Source of the DNA: Pseudomonas denitrificans (nom. rej.)
GTDB taxonomy: Bacteria; Pseudomonadota; Gammaproteobacteria; Pseudomonadales; Pseudomonadaceae
Direction: 5' to 3'
DNA: 64,000 nt
NCBI RefSeq assembly: GCF_008807415.1
Contig: NZ_CP043626.1
Span: 1-64,000, forward strand
Every line of letters starts with the position of its first letter. Within the stretch, counting starts at the first letter, position 1. The notes beneath the pieces were generated by a model, which was not told the DNA's origin, searched no databases, and saw nothing but the letters and a program-made list of their open reading frames with translations. A program made the position numbers and the translations under genes. Below are positions 45,169 to 53,722 of the stretch, in pieces.

Positions 45169-46166
45169 GGCGCTTGCTCTTCGTAGGAGCGAGCTTGCTC
45201 GCGAACGGGTGGAGGAGGCGTCGCTCAACTGTAAGCGGCGCTCGCGGGGACGGCCCGTTCCTGCAGGGGGCGCTGCTGCTCGCATGCTTGCTTGGCACTA
45301 TGACGGTCTCCGCGCAGGACTACCGCAACTGCGCCCGTTCCTGGCAGATCGACCACCCGCCGCAACGCATCCTCGCCCTCAACCAGCACGCTGCCGACCT
45401 GCTGCTGGCGCTTGGCGCCGGGGAGCGGCTGATCGGCGTGGCCTACATCGATGACGATCTCGACCTGGCGAAAGGAAGCTATCGCGGCGTGCCGCTGCTG
45501 TCGCGCCAGTACCCGTCGGCGGAAGCGGTCTACGCGCAGCGTCCGGACCTGGTGGTGGCCGGGTTCGCCTCGGCTTTCCGGCTGGGCAACCTGTCCCGCG
45601 AGGAACTGGCCGGCCATGGCGTCGCCAGTTACCTGCTGGATGCCGGTTGCGGGGTTTGGCAGGACGATCTGTTCGCCGGTGTCGAGGCGGACCTGACGAC
45701 ACTGGGGGGCCTGCTCGGCGAGCAGGAGCGGGCCCAGAAGCTGATCCGCCAGCAACACGCCGAACTGGCCAAGGCACGCCGCCATTTCTCCGGGAACAAA
45801 CCGCTGGAAGTCTTCTACCTCGACAGCGCCAGCAACGGCCTGGAGAGCCAGGGGCGGCGCGGCGTGGTCACCCAGTTGCTGCACGCTGCCGGCGCGCACA
45901 ACCTGTTCGGGGATGTCGACCTGGGAGGCTTTACCGCCAACACCGAACAACTGCTGGCGCGCGACCCGGATGTGATCCTGCTGGCCGATGCGCTTTGGTC
46001 CACGGCCGATCAGAAGGTCCGAGCGCTGCGCGCGGACCCGGTGCTCTCGCGCCTGCGCGCCGTGCGCGAAGGGCGCTTCGTGGCCTTGCCTTTCACCCAC
46101 CTGTTCCCCGGCGTGCACAGCGGCCAGGCCGCGCGCGAGCTGGCGCAGGCGCTGGGTCAGCTCTGA
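45165..46166 (+). CDS. BtuF-like periplasmic cobalamin-binding protein with REP-encoded N-terminus
   Basis: A 333-residue protein with the helical-backbone binding fold (PQRILALNQHAADLLLALGA, LSRQYPSAEAVYAQRPDLVV, DLGGFTANTEQLLARDPDVI). It is co-transcribed with the B12 receptor, so it probably binds corrinoid for a BtuCD pump located elsewhere. The start ATGAGG overlaps the preceding stop, but codons 7-14 (VGASLLAN) are a REP sequence, pushing the hydrophobic signal core (LLLACLLGTMTVSAQ) to about residue 37. A downstream start is possible. LLAC could be a lipobox. Confidence 0.8.
   Translation: MRRLLFVGASLLANGWRRRRSTVSGARGDGPFLQGALLLACLLGTMTVSAQDYRNCARSWQIDHPPQRILALNQHAADLLLALGAGERLIGVAYIDDDLDLAKGSYRGVPLLSRQYPSAEAVYAQRPDLVVAGFASAFRLGNLSREELAGHGVASYLLDAGCGVWQDDLFAGVEADLTTLGGLLGEQERAQKLIRQQHAELAKARRHFSGNKPLEVFYLDSASNGLESQGRRGVVTQLLHAAGAHNLFGDVDLGGFTANTEQLLARDPDVILLADALWSTADQKVRALRADPVLSRLRAVREGRFVALPFTHLFPGVHSGQAARELAQALGQL
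45183..45206 (+). repeat. REP element inside a coding region
   Basis: GTAGGAGCGAGCTTGCTCGC then GAAC: a complete GTAGGAGC-type REP hairpin (GCGAGC/GCTCGC) lying within codons 7-14 of the BtuF-like gene. The same sequence is intergenic at 59619. Confidence 0.9.
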
Positions 46167-46257
46167 GCAGAGCGTCCCGTCTGTTCGCCGGCCACTGTTC
46201 CTACCCAAGTGCCGGAGCCCGTGTTAGAAAACGCCCATCGTTCATTCGGAGGCTGTC

Positions 46258-47352
46258 ATGGGCAAGTTGCGTGTTGGGGTGATTTTCGGTGGGCGTTCGG
46301 CGGAGCACGAGGTGTCCCTGCAATCGGCGAAGAATATTGTCGATGCCCTGGATCGTGAGCGCTTCGAACCGGTGCTGATCGGCATCGACAAGGAAGGCCG
46401 CTGGCACCTCAACGATGCCTCCGACTACCTGCTCAACCAGGAAAACCCGGCGTTGATTGCCCTCAACCGCTCCAACCGCGAGCTGGCCGTGGTGCCGGGC
46501 AAGGCCGAGCAGCAACTGGTGGAAACGGGCAGTCGCCAGTTGCTCGACCATGTCGACGTGATCTTCCCCATCGTCCACGGTACCCAGGGCGAAGACGGTT
46601 GCCTGCAGGGCCTGCTGCGCATGGCCGACATCCCCTTCGTCGGCTCCGACGTGCTGGGCTCGGCCATCTGCATGGACAAGGACGTGAGCAAGCGCCTGCT
46701 GCGCGACGCCGGCATCGCCATCACACCCTTCGTCACCCTGACCCGCGCCAACGCTGCGCGTACGCCTTTCGCCGAGGCGCAGCGCAAGCTCGGCCTGCCG
46801 CTGTTCATCAAGCCGGCGAACATGGGCTCCTCGGTGGGCGTGAGCAAGGTCGAGGACGAGGCCGCCTACGATGAAGCCGTGCGCCTGGCGCTGGCCTTCG
46901 ACGACAAGGTGCTGGTGGAGTCCGCCGTGAAGGGCCGCGAGATCGAGTGCGCGGTACTGGGCAACGAGCAGCCCATCGCCAGTGGCTGCGGCGAGATCGT
47001 CGTGGGCAGCGGCTTCTACTCCTACGACAGCAAGTACATCGACGAGGACGCGGCCAAGGTCGTGGTGCCGGCGGACATTCCCGCACAGGCCAGCGAGCGC
47101 ATTCGCCAGCTCGCCGTGGACGCCTTCCTGGCGCTGGAGTGCTCCGGTCTGGCGCGGGTCGACGTGTTCCTCACCGAGACTGGCGAGGTGCTGATCAACG
47201 AGCTGAACTCGCTGCCCGGCTTCACCCGCATCAGCATGTACCCCAAGCTCTGGCAGGCCGCCGGGATGACCTACAGCGAGCTGGTCAGCCGGCTGATCGA
47301 CCTGGCCATCGAGCGCCACGCCGCCCGCCGCAACCTGCAGACCAACCGCTGA
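46258..47352 (+). CDS. ddl: D-alanine--D-alanine ligase
   Basis: A 364-residue ATP-grasp ligase making D-Ala-D-Ala for peptidoglycan: N-terminal [20 protein letters not shown], catalytic and ATP loops [17 protein letters not shown] (residues near 100-113), [14 protein letters not shown], and the metal site [20 protein letters not shown]. The length and [10 protein letters not shown] place it with the longer DdlA-type enzymes; a DdlB in the division cluster is expected elsewhere. Monocistronic, with GGAGG upstream. Confidence 0.95.
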   Translation: MGKLRVGVIFGGRSAEHEVSLQSAKNIVDALDRERFEPVLIGIDKEGRWHLNDASDYLLNQENPALIALNRSNRELAVVPGKAEQQLVETGSRQLLDHVDVIFPIVHGTQGEDGCLQGLLRMADIPFVGSDVLGSAICMDKDVSKRLLRDAGIAITPFVTLTRANAARTPFAEAQRKLGLPLFIKPANMGSSVGVSKVEDEAAYDEAVRLALAFDDKVLVESAVKGREIECAVLGNEQPIASGCGEIVVGSGFYSYDSKYIDEDAAKVVVPADIPAQASERIRQLAVDAFLALECSGLARVDVFLTETGEVLINELNSLPGFTRISMYPKLWQAAGMTYSELVSRLIDLAIERHAARRNLQTNR

Positions 47353-47454
47353 TCCACAGCCTGGCTCCTGCTTCTGCGCTACCCTGTGTGCCCGTCGCCC
47401 GGTTTCGGGCGGCTGGCCCCGTGTCCCCACGACAAGCGCAACAAGGAGCACGAG

Positions 47455-48279
47455 ATGAACACCGTGGTATTCGCCGACGGCACCGCCGTTCCCGCCATCG
47501 GCCAGGGCACCTGGCGCATGGGCGAGGACAGCTTCCAGCGCAAGCGCGAGATTGCCGCCCTGCGTGAAGGCATCGAGCGCGGTCTGACCCTGATCGACAC
47601 CGCCGAGATGTACGCCGAGGGTGGCTCGGAAGAGGTGGTCGGCGAGGCGCTGACCGGCCTGCGCGACCAGGTCTTCCTGGTCAGCAAGGTCTACCCGCAC
47701 AACGCCAGCCGGCGCGGCATCCCCGAGGCCTGCGAACGCAGCCTGCGGCGCCTGGGCACCGATTGCCTGGACCTCTACTTGCTGCACTGGCGCGGCCAGT
47801 ATCCGCTGGAGGAAACCGTCGAAACCTTCGAGCGCCTGCGTGAGGCCGGCAAGATCAAGCGCTGGGGCGTGTCCAACTTCGACCTCGACGACCTGCAGGA
47901 ACTGAACGAACCGGCCTGCGCCACCAACCAGGTGCAGTACAGCCTGGAGGAGCGCGGCATCGAGTGGGACCTGCTGCCCTGGTGCCAGGAAGAGCGCATG
48001 CCGCTGATGGCCTACTGCCCGGTGGGGCAGGGCGGCAAGCTGCTGCGCCACCGCGTGCTGGGCGAAATCGCCGGCCGCCACGATGCCACCTCGGCCCGCG
48101 TGGCGCTGGCCTGGCTGATCCACCAGCCGGGTGTGATTGCCATTCCCAAGGCGGTGGAGCCGTTGCACGTGCGCGACAACGCCGCCGCGCTGCAACTGCG
48201 TCTGACCCCCGAGGACCTCGAAGCCCTCGACGCCGCCTTCCCGCCGCCGACCCGCAAGCGGCACCTGGCGGTGGTCTGA
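47455..48279 (+). CDS. aldo/keto reductase
   Basis: A 274-residue NADPH-dependent reductase: catalytic Asp and Tyr in LTLIDTAEMYAEGGSEEVVG, Lys in VFLVSKVYPHNAS, His in LYLLHWRGQYPLEET, then WGVSNFDLDDL and the cofactor-site IAIPKAVEPLHVRDN. The substrate is unknown; short members like this reduce 2,5-diketo-gluconate or methylglyoxal. AAGGAG lies ten bases before the ATG. Confidence 0.92.
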   Translation: MNTVVFADGTAVPAIGQGTWRMGEDSFQRKREIAALREGIERGLTLIDTAEMYAEGGSEEVVGEALTGLRDQVFLVSKVYPHNASRRGIPEACERSLRRLGTDCLDLYLLHWRGQYPLEETVETFERLREAGKIKRWGVSNFDLDDLQELNEPACATNQVQYSLEERGIEWDLLPWCQEERMPLMAYCPVGQGGKLLRHRVLGEIAGRHDATSARVALAWLIHQPGVIAIPKAVEPLHVRDNAAALQLRLTPEDLEALDAAFPPPTRKRHLAVV

Positions 48280-48369
48280 CGCCGGAGCCCCGGTCGTCGC
48301 TCGCCAGGGCGCGGCCGGGGTGCGGTGCTAGCCTTGCCCCATGGTCACCGACCGGGGAGGGCTACAGCG

Positions 48370-48741
48370 ATGAGCAACTACACGGCGGACAGCGCCGCCA
48401 TCAACCGCGTACTGACGGACTACGTCGAGGGCATGACCTTCGGTGACGAGTCGCGCCTGCGCCTGGCGTTCCATCCGTCCTGCAGGATCATCGGCAATTA
48501 CCATGGCGCGCTGGAGTGGGCGTCGCTGGATGAGTTCATCGGCGCGATCAAGGCCGAGTCGCCGCCTTCCGAAGGCGCGCCGCCGCCGTGGGAGCTGAAG
48601 TCGCTGGACATCACCGGCGACAGCGCGGTGGCCAAGGTCACCGACGAGTTCCTCGGCATGCACTTCACCGATTACCTGGCCCTGCTGCGCATCGGCAACG
48701 GCTGGCAGATCGTCAACAAGCTCTATTACCTGCACGAATGA
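48370..48741 (+). CDS. NTF2-like (SnoaL/lumazine-binding-like) protein
   Basis: A 123-residue cone-fold protein: AINRVLTDYVEGMTFGDESR, LRLAFHPSCRIIGNY, SAVAKVTDEFLGMHFTDYLA and a closing strand GNGWQIVNKLYYLHE. Such proteins bind or turn over small hydrophobic molecules. GGAGGG precedes the ATG. The stop is one base before the GTG of the methyltransferase gene, so the two are co-expressed. Substrate unknown. Confidence 0.83.
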   Translation: MSNYTADSAAINRVLTDYVEGMTFGDESRLRLAFHPSCRIIGNYHGALEWASLDEFIGAIKAESPPSEGAPPPWELKSLDITGDSAVAKVTDEFLGMHFTDYLALLRIGNGWQIVNKLYYLHE

Positions 48742-48742
48742 C

Positions 48743-49564
48743 GTGGAACGCATCACCCTGCGCGGCACGCCGGAAACCCTGCTGATCACCCTGTACGCCA
48801 AGGCGAAGGAGAGCGAGCTGCCCGACAGCCTGCTGGGCGACCGTTTCTCGCGGCAGGCGGTGGAACAGATCGACTACGACTTCGCCCGCCTGCACATCGG
48901 CCGCGCCGAGCAGGTGGGCATCGCCCTGCGGGCCCGGCTGTTCGATGACTGGGTGCGCGATTTCCTCGCCCGATACCCGGCCTGCGTGGTCCTGCAACTG
49001 GGCTGCGGGCTGGACAGCCGGGTATTGCGCATTGACCCGCCGTCCACCGTGCAGTGGTTCGAGGTGGACTTCCCGGAGGTGATCGCCTTGCGCGAGCGCC
49101 TGTATCCCGCGCGGGAAAACTGCCACCTGCTGGCCAGTTCCCTGACTGCGCCGGACTGGTGGCGCGCGGTGCCGACCGGGCGGCCGGTGCTGATGATCGC
49201 CGAGGGTGTGTTGCCCTACGTGGAAACCGACGAGGTGTACCGCCTGTTGACTGCGCTGACCGCGCGTTTCGGTCGGGGCGAGTTGCTGTTCGACGGATAC
49301 AGTCGCCTGGGCATCCGCCTGTTGCAGTGGAACCCGATGATCCGTCGTACCGGCGCTGTATTGCACTGGGGCATCGACGAGCCGCAGGAGCTTGAGCAAC
49401 AGGTGCCGGCCCTGCGTTTCGTCGATGCCATCGCCGCCTACGACCGCGCGCAGATCGCCCGGTTGTCCCTGGGCATGCGCCTGCTCTACGAGATCACCCT
49501 GGCCATTCCGGCGATGCGCCGCATGGGCCGGCTGCTGCGCTATCGCTTCGGCCCAACGTCCTGA
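48743..49564 (+). CDS. class I SAM methyltransferase, LCMT/TcmP-like
   Basis: A 273-residue methyltransferase of the leucine carboxyl methyltransferase group: QIDYDFARLHIGRAEQVGIA, VLQLGCGLDSRVLRIDPPST, FEVDFPEVIALRERLYP and LMIAEGVLPYVETDEVYRLL. Bacterial members O-methylate carboxyl or phenolic groups, e.g. in polyketide tailoring. GTG start immediately after the NTF2-like gene; the pair could act on one metabolite, but no synthase is nearby. Confidence 0.87.
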   Translation: MERITLRGTPETLLITLYAKAKESELPDSLLGDRFSRQAVEQIDYDFARLHIGRAEQVGIALRARLFDDWVRDFLARYPACVVLQLGCGLDSRVLRIDPPSTVQWFEVDFPEVIALRERLYPARENCHLLASSLTAPDWWRAVPTGRPVLMIAEGVLPYVETDEVYRLLTALTARFGRGELLFDGYSRLGIRLLQWNPMIRRTGAVLHWGIDEPQELEQQVPALRFVDAIAAYDRAQIARLSLGMRLLYEITLAIPAMRRMGRLLRYRFGPTS

Positions 49565-49633
49565 GCAGATGGCCGCACCGCGCCCCGGCTGCTTTACTGA
49601 TGCGTCTACGACGACCTTGTTCAGGAGCTGGCG

Positions 49634-50089
49634 ATGAAGCTCGAGCCGTTGATGGAAATGAACGTGAAGGCCAGTGTGCCGCTGGAGATCGGCCGCGTGC
49701 CGCAGGGCCAGCGGCTGATCTCGGCGGCCGGCGGCGGTACCTTCAAGGGACAGCGCCTGAGCGGCGAGGTATTACCCGGCGGCGGCGACTGGATCCTGGT
49801 GGACAGTGACGGCGGCTGGCACCTGGAAGTGCGCCTGGTGCTGCGTACCGACGACGGCGCGCGTATCCTGATGCAGCACAACGGCCTGCTGGTGGCCAAT
49901 CCGAAGATCATCCACGCGGTCTCGCGGGGTGACAGTACCGAGTTCGGCGATACCTATTTCATGATCCAACCGCGCTTCGAGGTCGGCGACGACCGCTACC
50001 GCTGGCTCAACCACCAACTGGCGGTGGGCGAAGGACGGCTGGGGCCGGGGTGGGTGGAATACCGGTTGTTTTCATTGGCCAATGGGTGA
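49634..50089 (+). CDS. DUF3237 family protein
   Basis: A 151-residue beta-rich protein: LEIGRVPQGQRLISAAGGGT, FKGQRLSGEVLPGGGDWILV, VRLVLRTDDGARILMQHNG, and TYFMIQPRFEVGDDRYRWL. DUF3237 members occur near aromatic and toluene-type catabolism genes, but no reaction is established. GGAGCTGGCG precedes ATG. Same direction as its neighbours but with a 69-base gap to the methyltransferase. Confidence 0.85.
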   Translation: MKLEPLMEMNVKASVPLEIGRVPQGQRLISAAGGGTFKGQRLSGEVLPGGGDWILVDSDGGWHLEVRLVLRTDDGARILMQHNGLLVANPKIIHAVSRGDSTEFGDTYFMIQPRFEVGDDRYRWLNHQLAVGEGRLGPGWVEYRLFSLANG

Positions 50090-50150
50090 GTCGATGACTT
50101 GTCACAAGCGGCGGGCAAGGTTGCTTCACCAGGCTTCTGGAGACGACGCC

Positions 50151-50579
50151 ATGGCTCTGCCCCCCAACATGCAGCCCGACGACAAGGTCGTGCTGTTCGA
50201 TGGTACCTGTCGGCTGTGCAACGGCTGGAGCCGCTTCCTCCTGCGCTACGACCGCGAGCGCCGCGTGAAGCTTTGCAGCGTGCAGTCCGCCGAGGGCCAG
50301 GCGATTCTCGACTGGTTCGGCCTGCCCACCGGATACTTCGACACCATGCTCTATGTCGATGGCCGCGAAGGCTTCGAGCGTAGCGATGCCTTCCTGCGGG
50401 TGATCGGTCAGCTACCGGCGCCCTGGAACTGGTTGCGGGTGCTTTGGCTGGTGCCCCGGCCGCTGCGTGACTGGTTTTACGACCGCGTCGCGCTCAACCG
50501 CTACCGCCTGTTCGGCCGCGAGGACATCTGCCTGGTCCCGTCGCCGCAGTATCGCGGGCGCTTCCTTGGCAATGACTAG
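50151..50579 (+). CDS. DCC-family thiol-disulphide oxidoreductase-like protein
   Basis: A 142-residue protein with the DCC motif near the start: VVLFDGTCRLCNGWSRFLLR, a thioredoxin-like C-x2-C (C and C of TCRLCNG), then KLCSVQSAEGQAIL and RDWFYDRVALNRYRLFGRED. Family members are predicted thiol oxidoreductases; function is unproven. It overlaps the DoxX-like gene by 8 bases, indicating coupling. Confidence 0.88.
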   Translation: MALPPNMQPDDKVVLFDGTCRLCNGWSRFLLRYDRERRVKLCSVQSAEGQAILDWFGLPTGYFDTMLYVDGREGFERSDAFLRVIGQLPAPWNWLRVLWLVPRPLRDWFYDRVALNRYRLFGREDICLVPSPQYRGRFLGND

Positions 50580-50964
50580 CGTCGCCATCGCGCGGCTGGC
50601 GTTGGGCGTGGTGTTCCTCTACCACGGGCTGGTGCCCAAGCTGCTGTTCCTCAGCCCTGATGAAGTCCGCATGATCGAGGCCCACAACTGGCCACTGTCG
50701 ACCCTGCGCGTCGCCCAGGTCGCCGGTGCCGCCGAGATCGTCCTGGCGCTGTGCATCCTGCTGCTTCGCCGCAGCCGCTGGCCCTTGTGGCTGGCGGCTT
50801 TCGCCCTGCTGGCGCTGCTGGTGGATGTGGCGCTGTTCGCCCCTGAACTGCTGCTGGGTGCCTTCAACCCGGTGTCCTCCAACGTCGCCGCTCTGGCGCT
50901 TTGCGCCATCGCCCTGCTGGGCGAGCGGGGCGCGCAGCAGTCGCACCCCGTCCGTCCGCGTTAG
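50572..50964 (+). CDS. DoxX-like four-helix membrane protein
   Basis: A 130-residue inner-membrane protein with four helices (VAIARLALGVVFLYHGLVPK, STLRVAQVAGAAEIVLALCI, WPLWLAAFALLALLVDVALF, NVAALALCAIALLG). It resembles the DoxX-like family. DCC and DoxX-like proteins often neighbour each other and may form a membrane redox pair; that is inference. The stop overlaps that of the convergent porin by four bases. Confidence 0.82.
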   Translation: MTSVAIARLALGVVFLYHGLVPKLLFLSPDEVRMIEAHNWPLSTLRVAQVAGAAEIVLALCILLLRRSRWPLWLAAFALLALLVDVALFAPELLLGAFNPVSSNVAALALCAIALLGERGAQQSHPVRPR

Positions 50965-51704
50965 AAGCTCCTGCTCACGCTGGCGACCACGGTCGCCGTG
51001 CACACGTCGCCGAAGCCGAACTGCGTGCGGCACTCGTTCTGCGACAGGTCGGTGTCGATGTAGCTCACCCCCCAGTCGAAGCCCACCCATTCATGGCTCA
51101 GCTTCGCTTCCCACTCGTGGTAGGTGTCGCGGGTGTCGCCGCTGCCGGAGAGGTAGAGCGGGTCCTTGGCGTCGTTGCGGCCGTAGCGCACGCGCAGCTT
51201 GAACTCCGCCGGCAGCTCGGCGTTGTAGGCCAGGTAGGTGTAGAGGTTGGCCTGGTTCTCGCCGAAGTAGGTCGGGTAGTCGTTGCCATAGTAGGCCGCC
51301 ACTTCGAAGCCGTAGGCGTGGAGGATGGCGTAGGTATCGCTCTGGTTGAACTGGGCTTCCTTCGGGTAGGCGTACTTGATGTAGCCCAGGTCCAGGGCGA
51401 TGTCGTCGTTGGCCTGCCAGTACCAGCCGGCGTAGTAGTCGGTTTCCTGGCGGGTCTTCAGGCCGCCGCCGAAGTCGACGTTGGAGGTCCACACGCCCAG
51501 GTAGGCGCCGGAGGCATGCTGCAGGGTCAGGCCGAGCTGGGCGGCGGGGTCGTTCTGCGTCTGCGAGATACCGCGGGTGCGGTAGTCGCTGACCAGTGCG
51601 GTGTCGATCTGCAGGGCGAAGCCTTCGCCGAGCTCCACGGCCAGGGCGGAGGTGAGCGGGGCGCAGGCGAGCAGCGCGCCGACAAGCCATTGCGGGCGAT
51701 TCAT
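50961..51704 (-). CDS. TorF-family putative outer-membrane porin
   Basis: A 247-residue beta-barrel: signal peptide MNRPQWLVGALLACAPLTSA then LQIDTALVSDYRTRGISQTQ, which is the diagnostic TorF/Gcw_chp start, YLGVWTSNVDFGGGLKTRQE, alternating aromatic strands and terminal Phe (VVASVSRSF). Likely an outer-membrane channel of unknown cargo. I use the ATG at 51704 because the signal peptide begins there. Confidence 0.87.
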   Translation of the reverse strand: MNRPQWLVGALLACAPLTSALAVELGEGFALQIDTALVSDYRTRGISQTQNDPAAQLGLTLQHASGAYLGVWTSNVDFGGGLKTRQETDYYAGWYWQANDDIALDLGYIKYAYPKEAQFNQSDTYAILHAYGFEVAAYYGNDYPTYFGENQANLYTYLAYNAELPAEFKLRVRYGRNDAKDPLYLSGSGDTRDTYHEWEAKLSHEWVGFDWGVSYIDTDLSQNECRTQFGFGDVCTATVVASVSRSF

Positions 51705-51852
51705 ACGGGGTTCCCTTTGTTGTGATTGTCTGTGGGCAGATGAAAAATCCCGCGCAGCGCCGACCCTCCCGGTCAACTCGGGAAGCTTCGGCAAGGGTAG
51801 GGCTGGCGGGCAGGGCGCCGGGGGTGTTCACGCCCCGGCGCAGGAGCCCGGC

Positions 51853-53610
51853 TCAGAGAGCCGGTTGGTCTTCGGCGCGGTAGATCTCGCGGCCTTCGAA
51901 CAGGGTGTGGAGCACGCGGGCTTCGTCCAGTTGCTGGTCGGGCACGCTGAACACGTCGCGGTCGAGCACCACCATGTCGGCCTGCTTGCCGGGCGCCAGG
52001 GTGCCGATCTTGTCGCCCAGGCCGATGGTCTGTGCGGCGTTGCGGGTGTAGGCATAGAACATGGTCTGGCGATCCACGCGCTCGGCGGCGTTGAGCACGC
52101 CTTCCTCGCCCTGGCGGGTGACGGCCTGGTAGATGGCCTTCAGCGGATCGGGTGTGGACACCGGCCAGTCGCTGGCGCCGGCGATCGTGGCGCCGTTGTC
52201 CAGCAGCGACTTGGCCGGGTACATGTAGCGGTAGGCCTCGTCGGCGATGTAGGGCTTGACCAGCTCCACGGTGTAGGGCTCGGCGGTGGCCCAGTCCAGC
52301 TGCATCGAGGCGATCACGTTCAACTGCTTGAAGCGCGGGAAGTCCTTGGGGTTGACCAGCTGCAGGTGGGTGATCGAGTGGGTCACGCCGCTCTGCCGGT
52401 CCTTGCGCGCCTGGGCGACGCCGTTGAGCGATTCGCGCACCGCGCGGTCGCCGATGGCGTGCACGTGCACCAGCCAGCCACGGGCATCGGCGGCGCTGAC
52501 CAGTTCGCCGAAGTGCTTCGGATCGATCAGCAACTCGCCCGGTTTGTGGCTGTTCTTGTAGTTCTCCAGCAGCGCGGCGGACTGCGCCGGGAATTCGATC
52601 ACGCCGTCGGCGAACACCTTGATGCCCGGCAGCGTCAGGTTGGGGATGCCCTGGAACTGCTGGCGGACCTTCTCGATGACGTCAAGATCGGCCGGAGTGC
52701 TCCTGGGATTGACCACCTGCAGTGCGGCGACGTGGGCGGTGAGTTCGCCGTCGCGAGCCAGGTCGCGGTAAACCGGCAGTACGCCGACGGTCTTCTCGGT
52801 GGGCTTGATGTTGAATACCGCCTCGCCCGGTGCGCCGTTGGCGGCCGGGTCCATCCAGGCGGTGATACCGAGGCTGTTGTTGTACTTCACCGCAGCGCGG
52901 CCAGCGCGGTCCATGGTCTCGGTACTGGCGGCGGGCATGGTCGCAGCGACCAGGTCGAAGCCCGAGTCCACCAGGAAGCCGGTGGGGGCGAAGTCCTTGC
53001 CGTGGGCGATGTTGCCCTGTTCCAGCGAGCTGAGGCCGCGCACCCGTTGGGCGTCCAGCTTGGCGCGCTTGAGCATGGCGGCGTTGGCCCAGGCGGTGTG
53101 GTGGTCGCTGCCGATCAGGATCACCGGCACCTTCTCCCATTCGCCATGGTTCAGGCGCTCGGCGAGGCCGTCGGCCTTGGACCAGTAGCTGGAGTTCATG
53201 CCGTTCATCACGACGACGTCGCCGTTCTTCGCCTTGCCGCTGTCGCGGTCCTGCTTCAGGCGGGCGACGAAGGCGTCGAGGTCCATCTCTTCATCCATCA
53301 GACTGGCGGAGATCAGTTCCAGGCCGCCGAAGATGGAATGCGAGTGGCTGTCGATGAAGCCGGGCATCAGTACCTTGCCGCCCAGGTCGACCTGCTTGCT
53401 GCCGGTGCCGGCGAGCTTGCGGATGTCCTCGTTGGAACCTACCTGCAGCACCTTGCCGCCAGCGACCGCGACGGCCTGCTGCAACGGTTGGCCAGGCTCG
53501 GCGGTGAAGACCTTGGCGTTGTACAGGATCAGGTCCGCGTTCTGTGCCTGAGCTTCAAAAGTACCCAGTGCGATGGCGAGCGCCAGCGCGCCCTTGAGCA
53601 TGCCGTGCAT
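51853..53610 (-). CDS. exported amidohydrolase, YtcJ-like
   Basis: A 585-residue amidohydrolase with a signal peptide (LKGALALAIALGTFEAQAQN) and the metal-site start VLMPGFIDSHSHSIFGGLEL. Later ligands appear in GWLVHVHAIGDRAV and the Asp in AGASDWPVSTPDPL. YtcJ-type enzymes hydrolyse N-acyl or formamide-like substrates; which is unknown. Divergent from a LysR regulator 112 bases away that probably controls it. The periplasmic location is predicted from the leader. Confidence 0.88.
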   Translation of the reverse strand: MHGMLKGALALAIALGTFEAQAQNADLILYNAKVFTAEPGQPLQQAVAVAGGKVLQVGSNEDIRKLAGTGSKQVDLGGKVLMPGFIDSHSHSIFGGLELISASLMDEEMDLDAFVARLKQDRDSGKAKNGDVVVMNGMNSSYWSKADGLAERLNHGEWEKVPVILIGSDHHTAWANAAMLKRAKLDAQRVRGLSSLEQGNIAHGKDFAPTGFLVDSGFDLVAATMPAASTETMDRAGRAAVKYNNSLGITAWMDPAANGAPGEAVFNIKPTEKTVGVLPVYRDLARDGELTAHVAALQVVNPRSTPADLDVIEKVRQQFQGIPNLTLPGIKVFADGVIEFPAQSAALLENYKNSHKPGELLIDPKHFGELVSAADARGWLVHVHAIGDRAVRESLNGVAQARKDRQSGVTHSITHLQLVNPKDFPRFKQLNVIASMQLDWATAEPYTVELVKPYIADEAYRYMYPAKSLLDNGATIAGASDWPVSTPDPLKAIYQAVTRQGEEGVLNAAERVDRQTMFYAYTRNAAQTIGLGDKIGTLAPGKQADMVVLDRDVFSVPDQQLDEARVLHTLFEGREIYRAEDQPAL

Positions 53611-53722
53611 GACTTCCCTCTGCTTTTCGGTGGATTATTGTTGGTCTGCGGCGCAGGCTACTGGCGGACCGGATCGTGCGGAAGTCGCCGCCAGGCATAA
53701 CACTTGTGAAGGATTGGCACGA

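Noticed and set aside
46201..48264. A 687-residue minus-strand frame opposite ddl and the aldo/keto reductase
   Set aside because: It spans two well-supported genes and has only His/Gln/Leu-rich shadow sequence.
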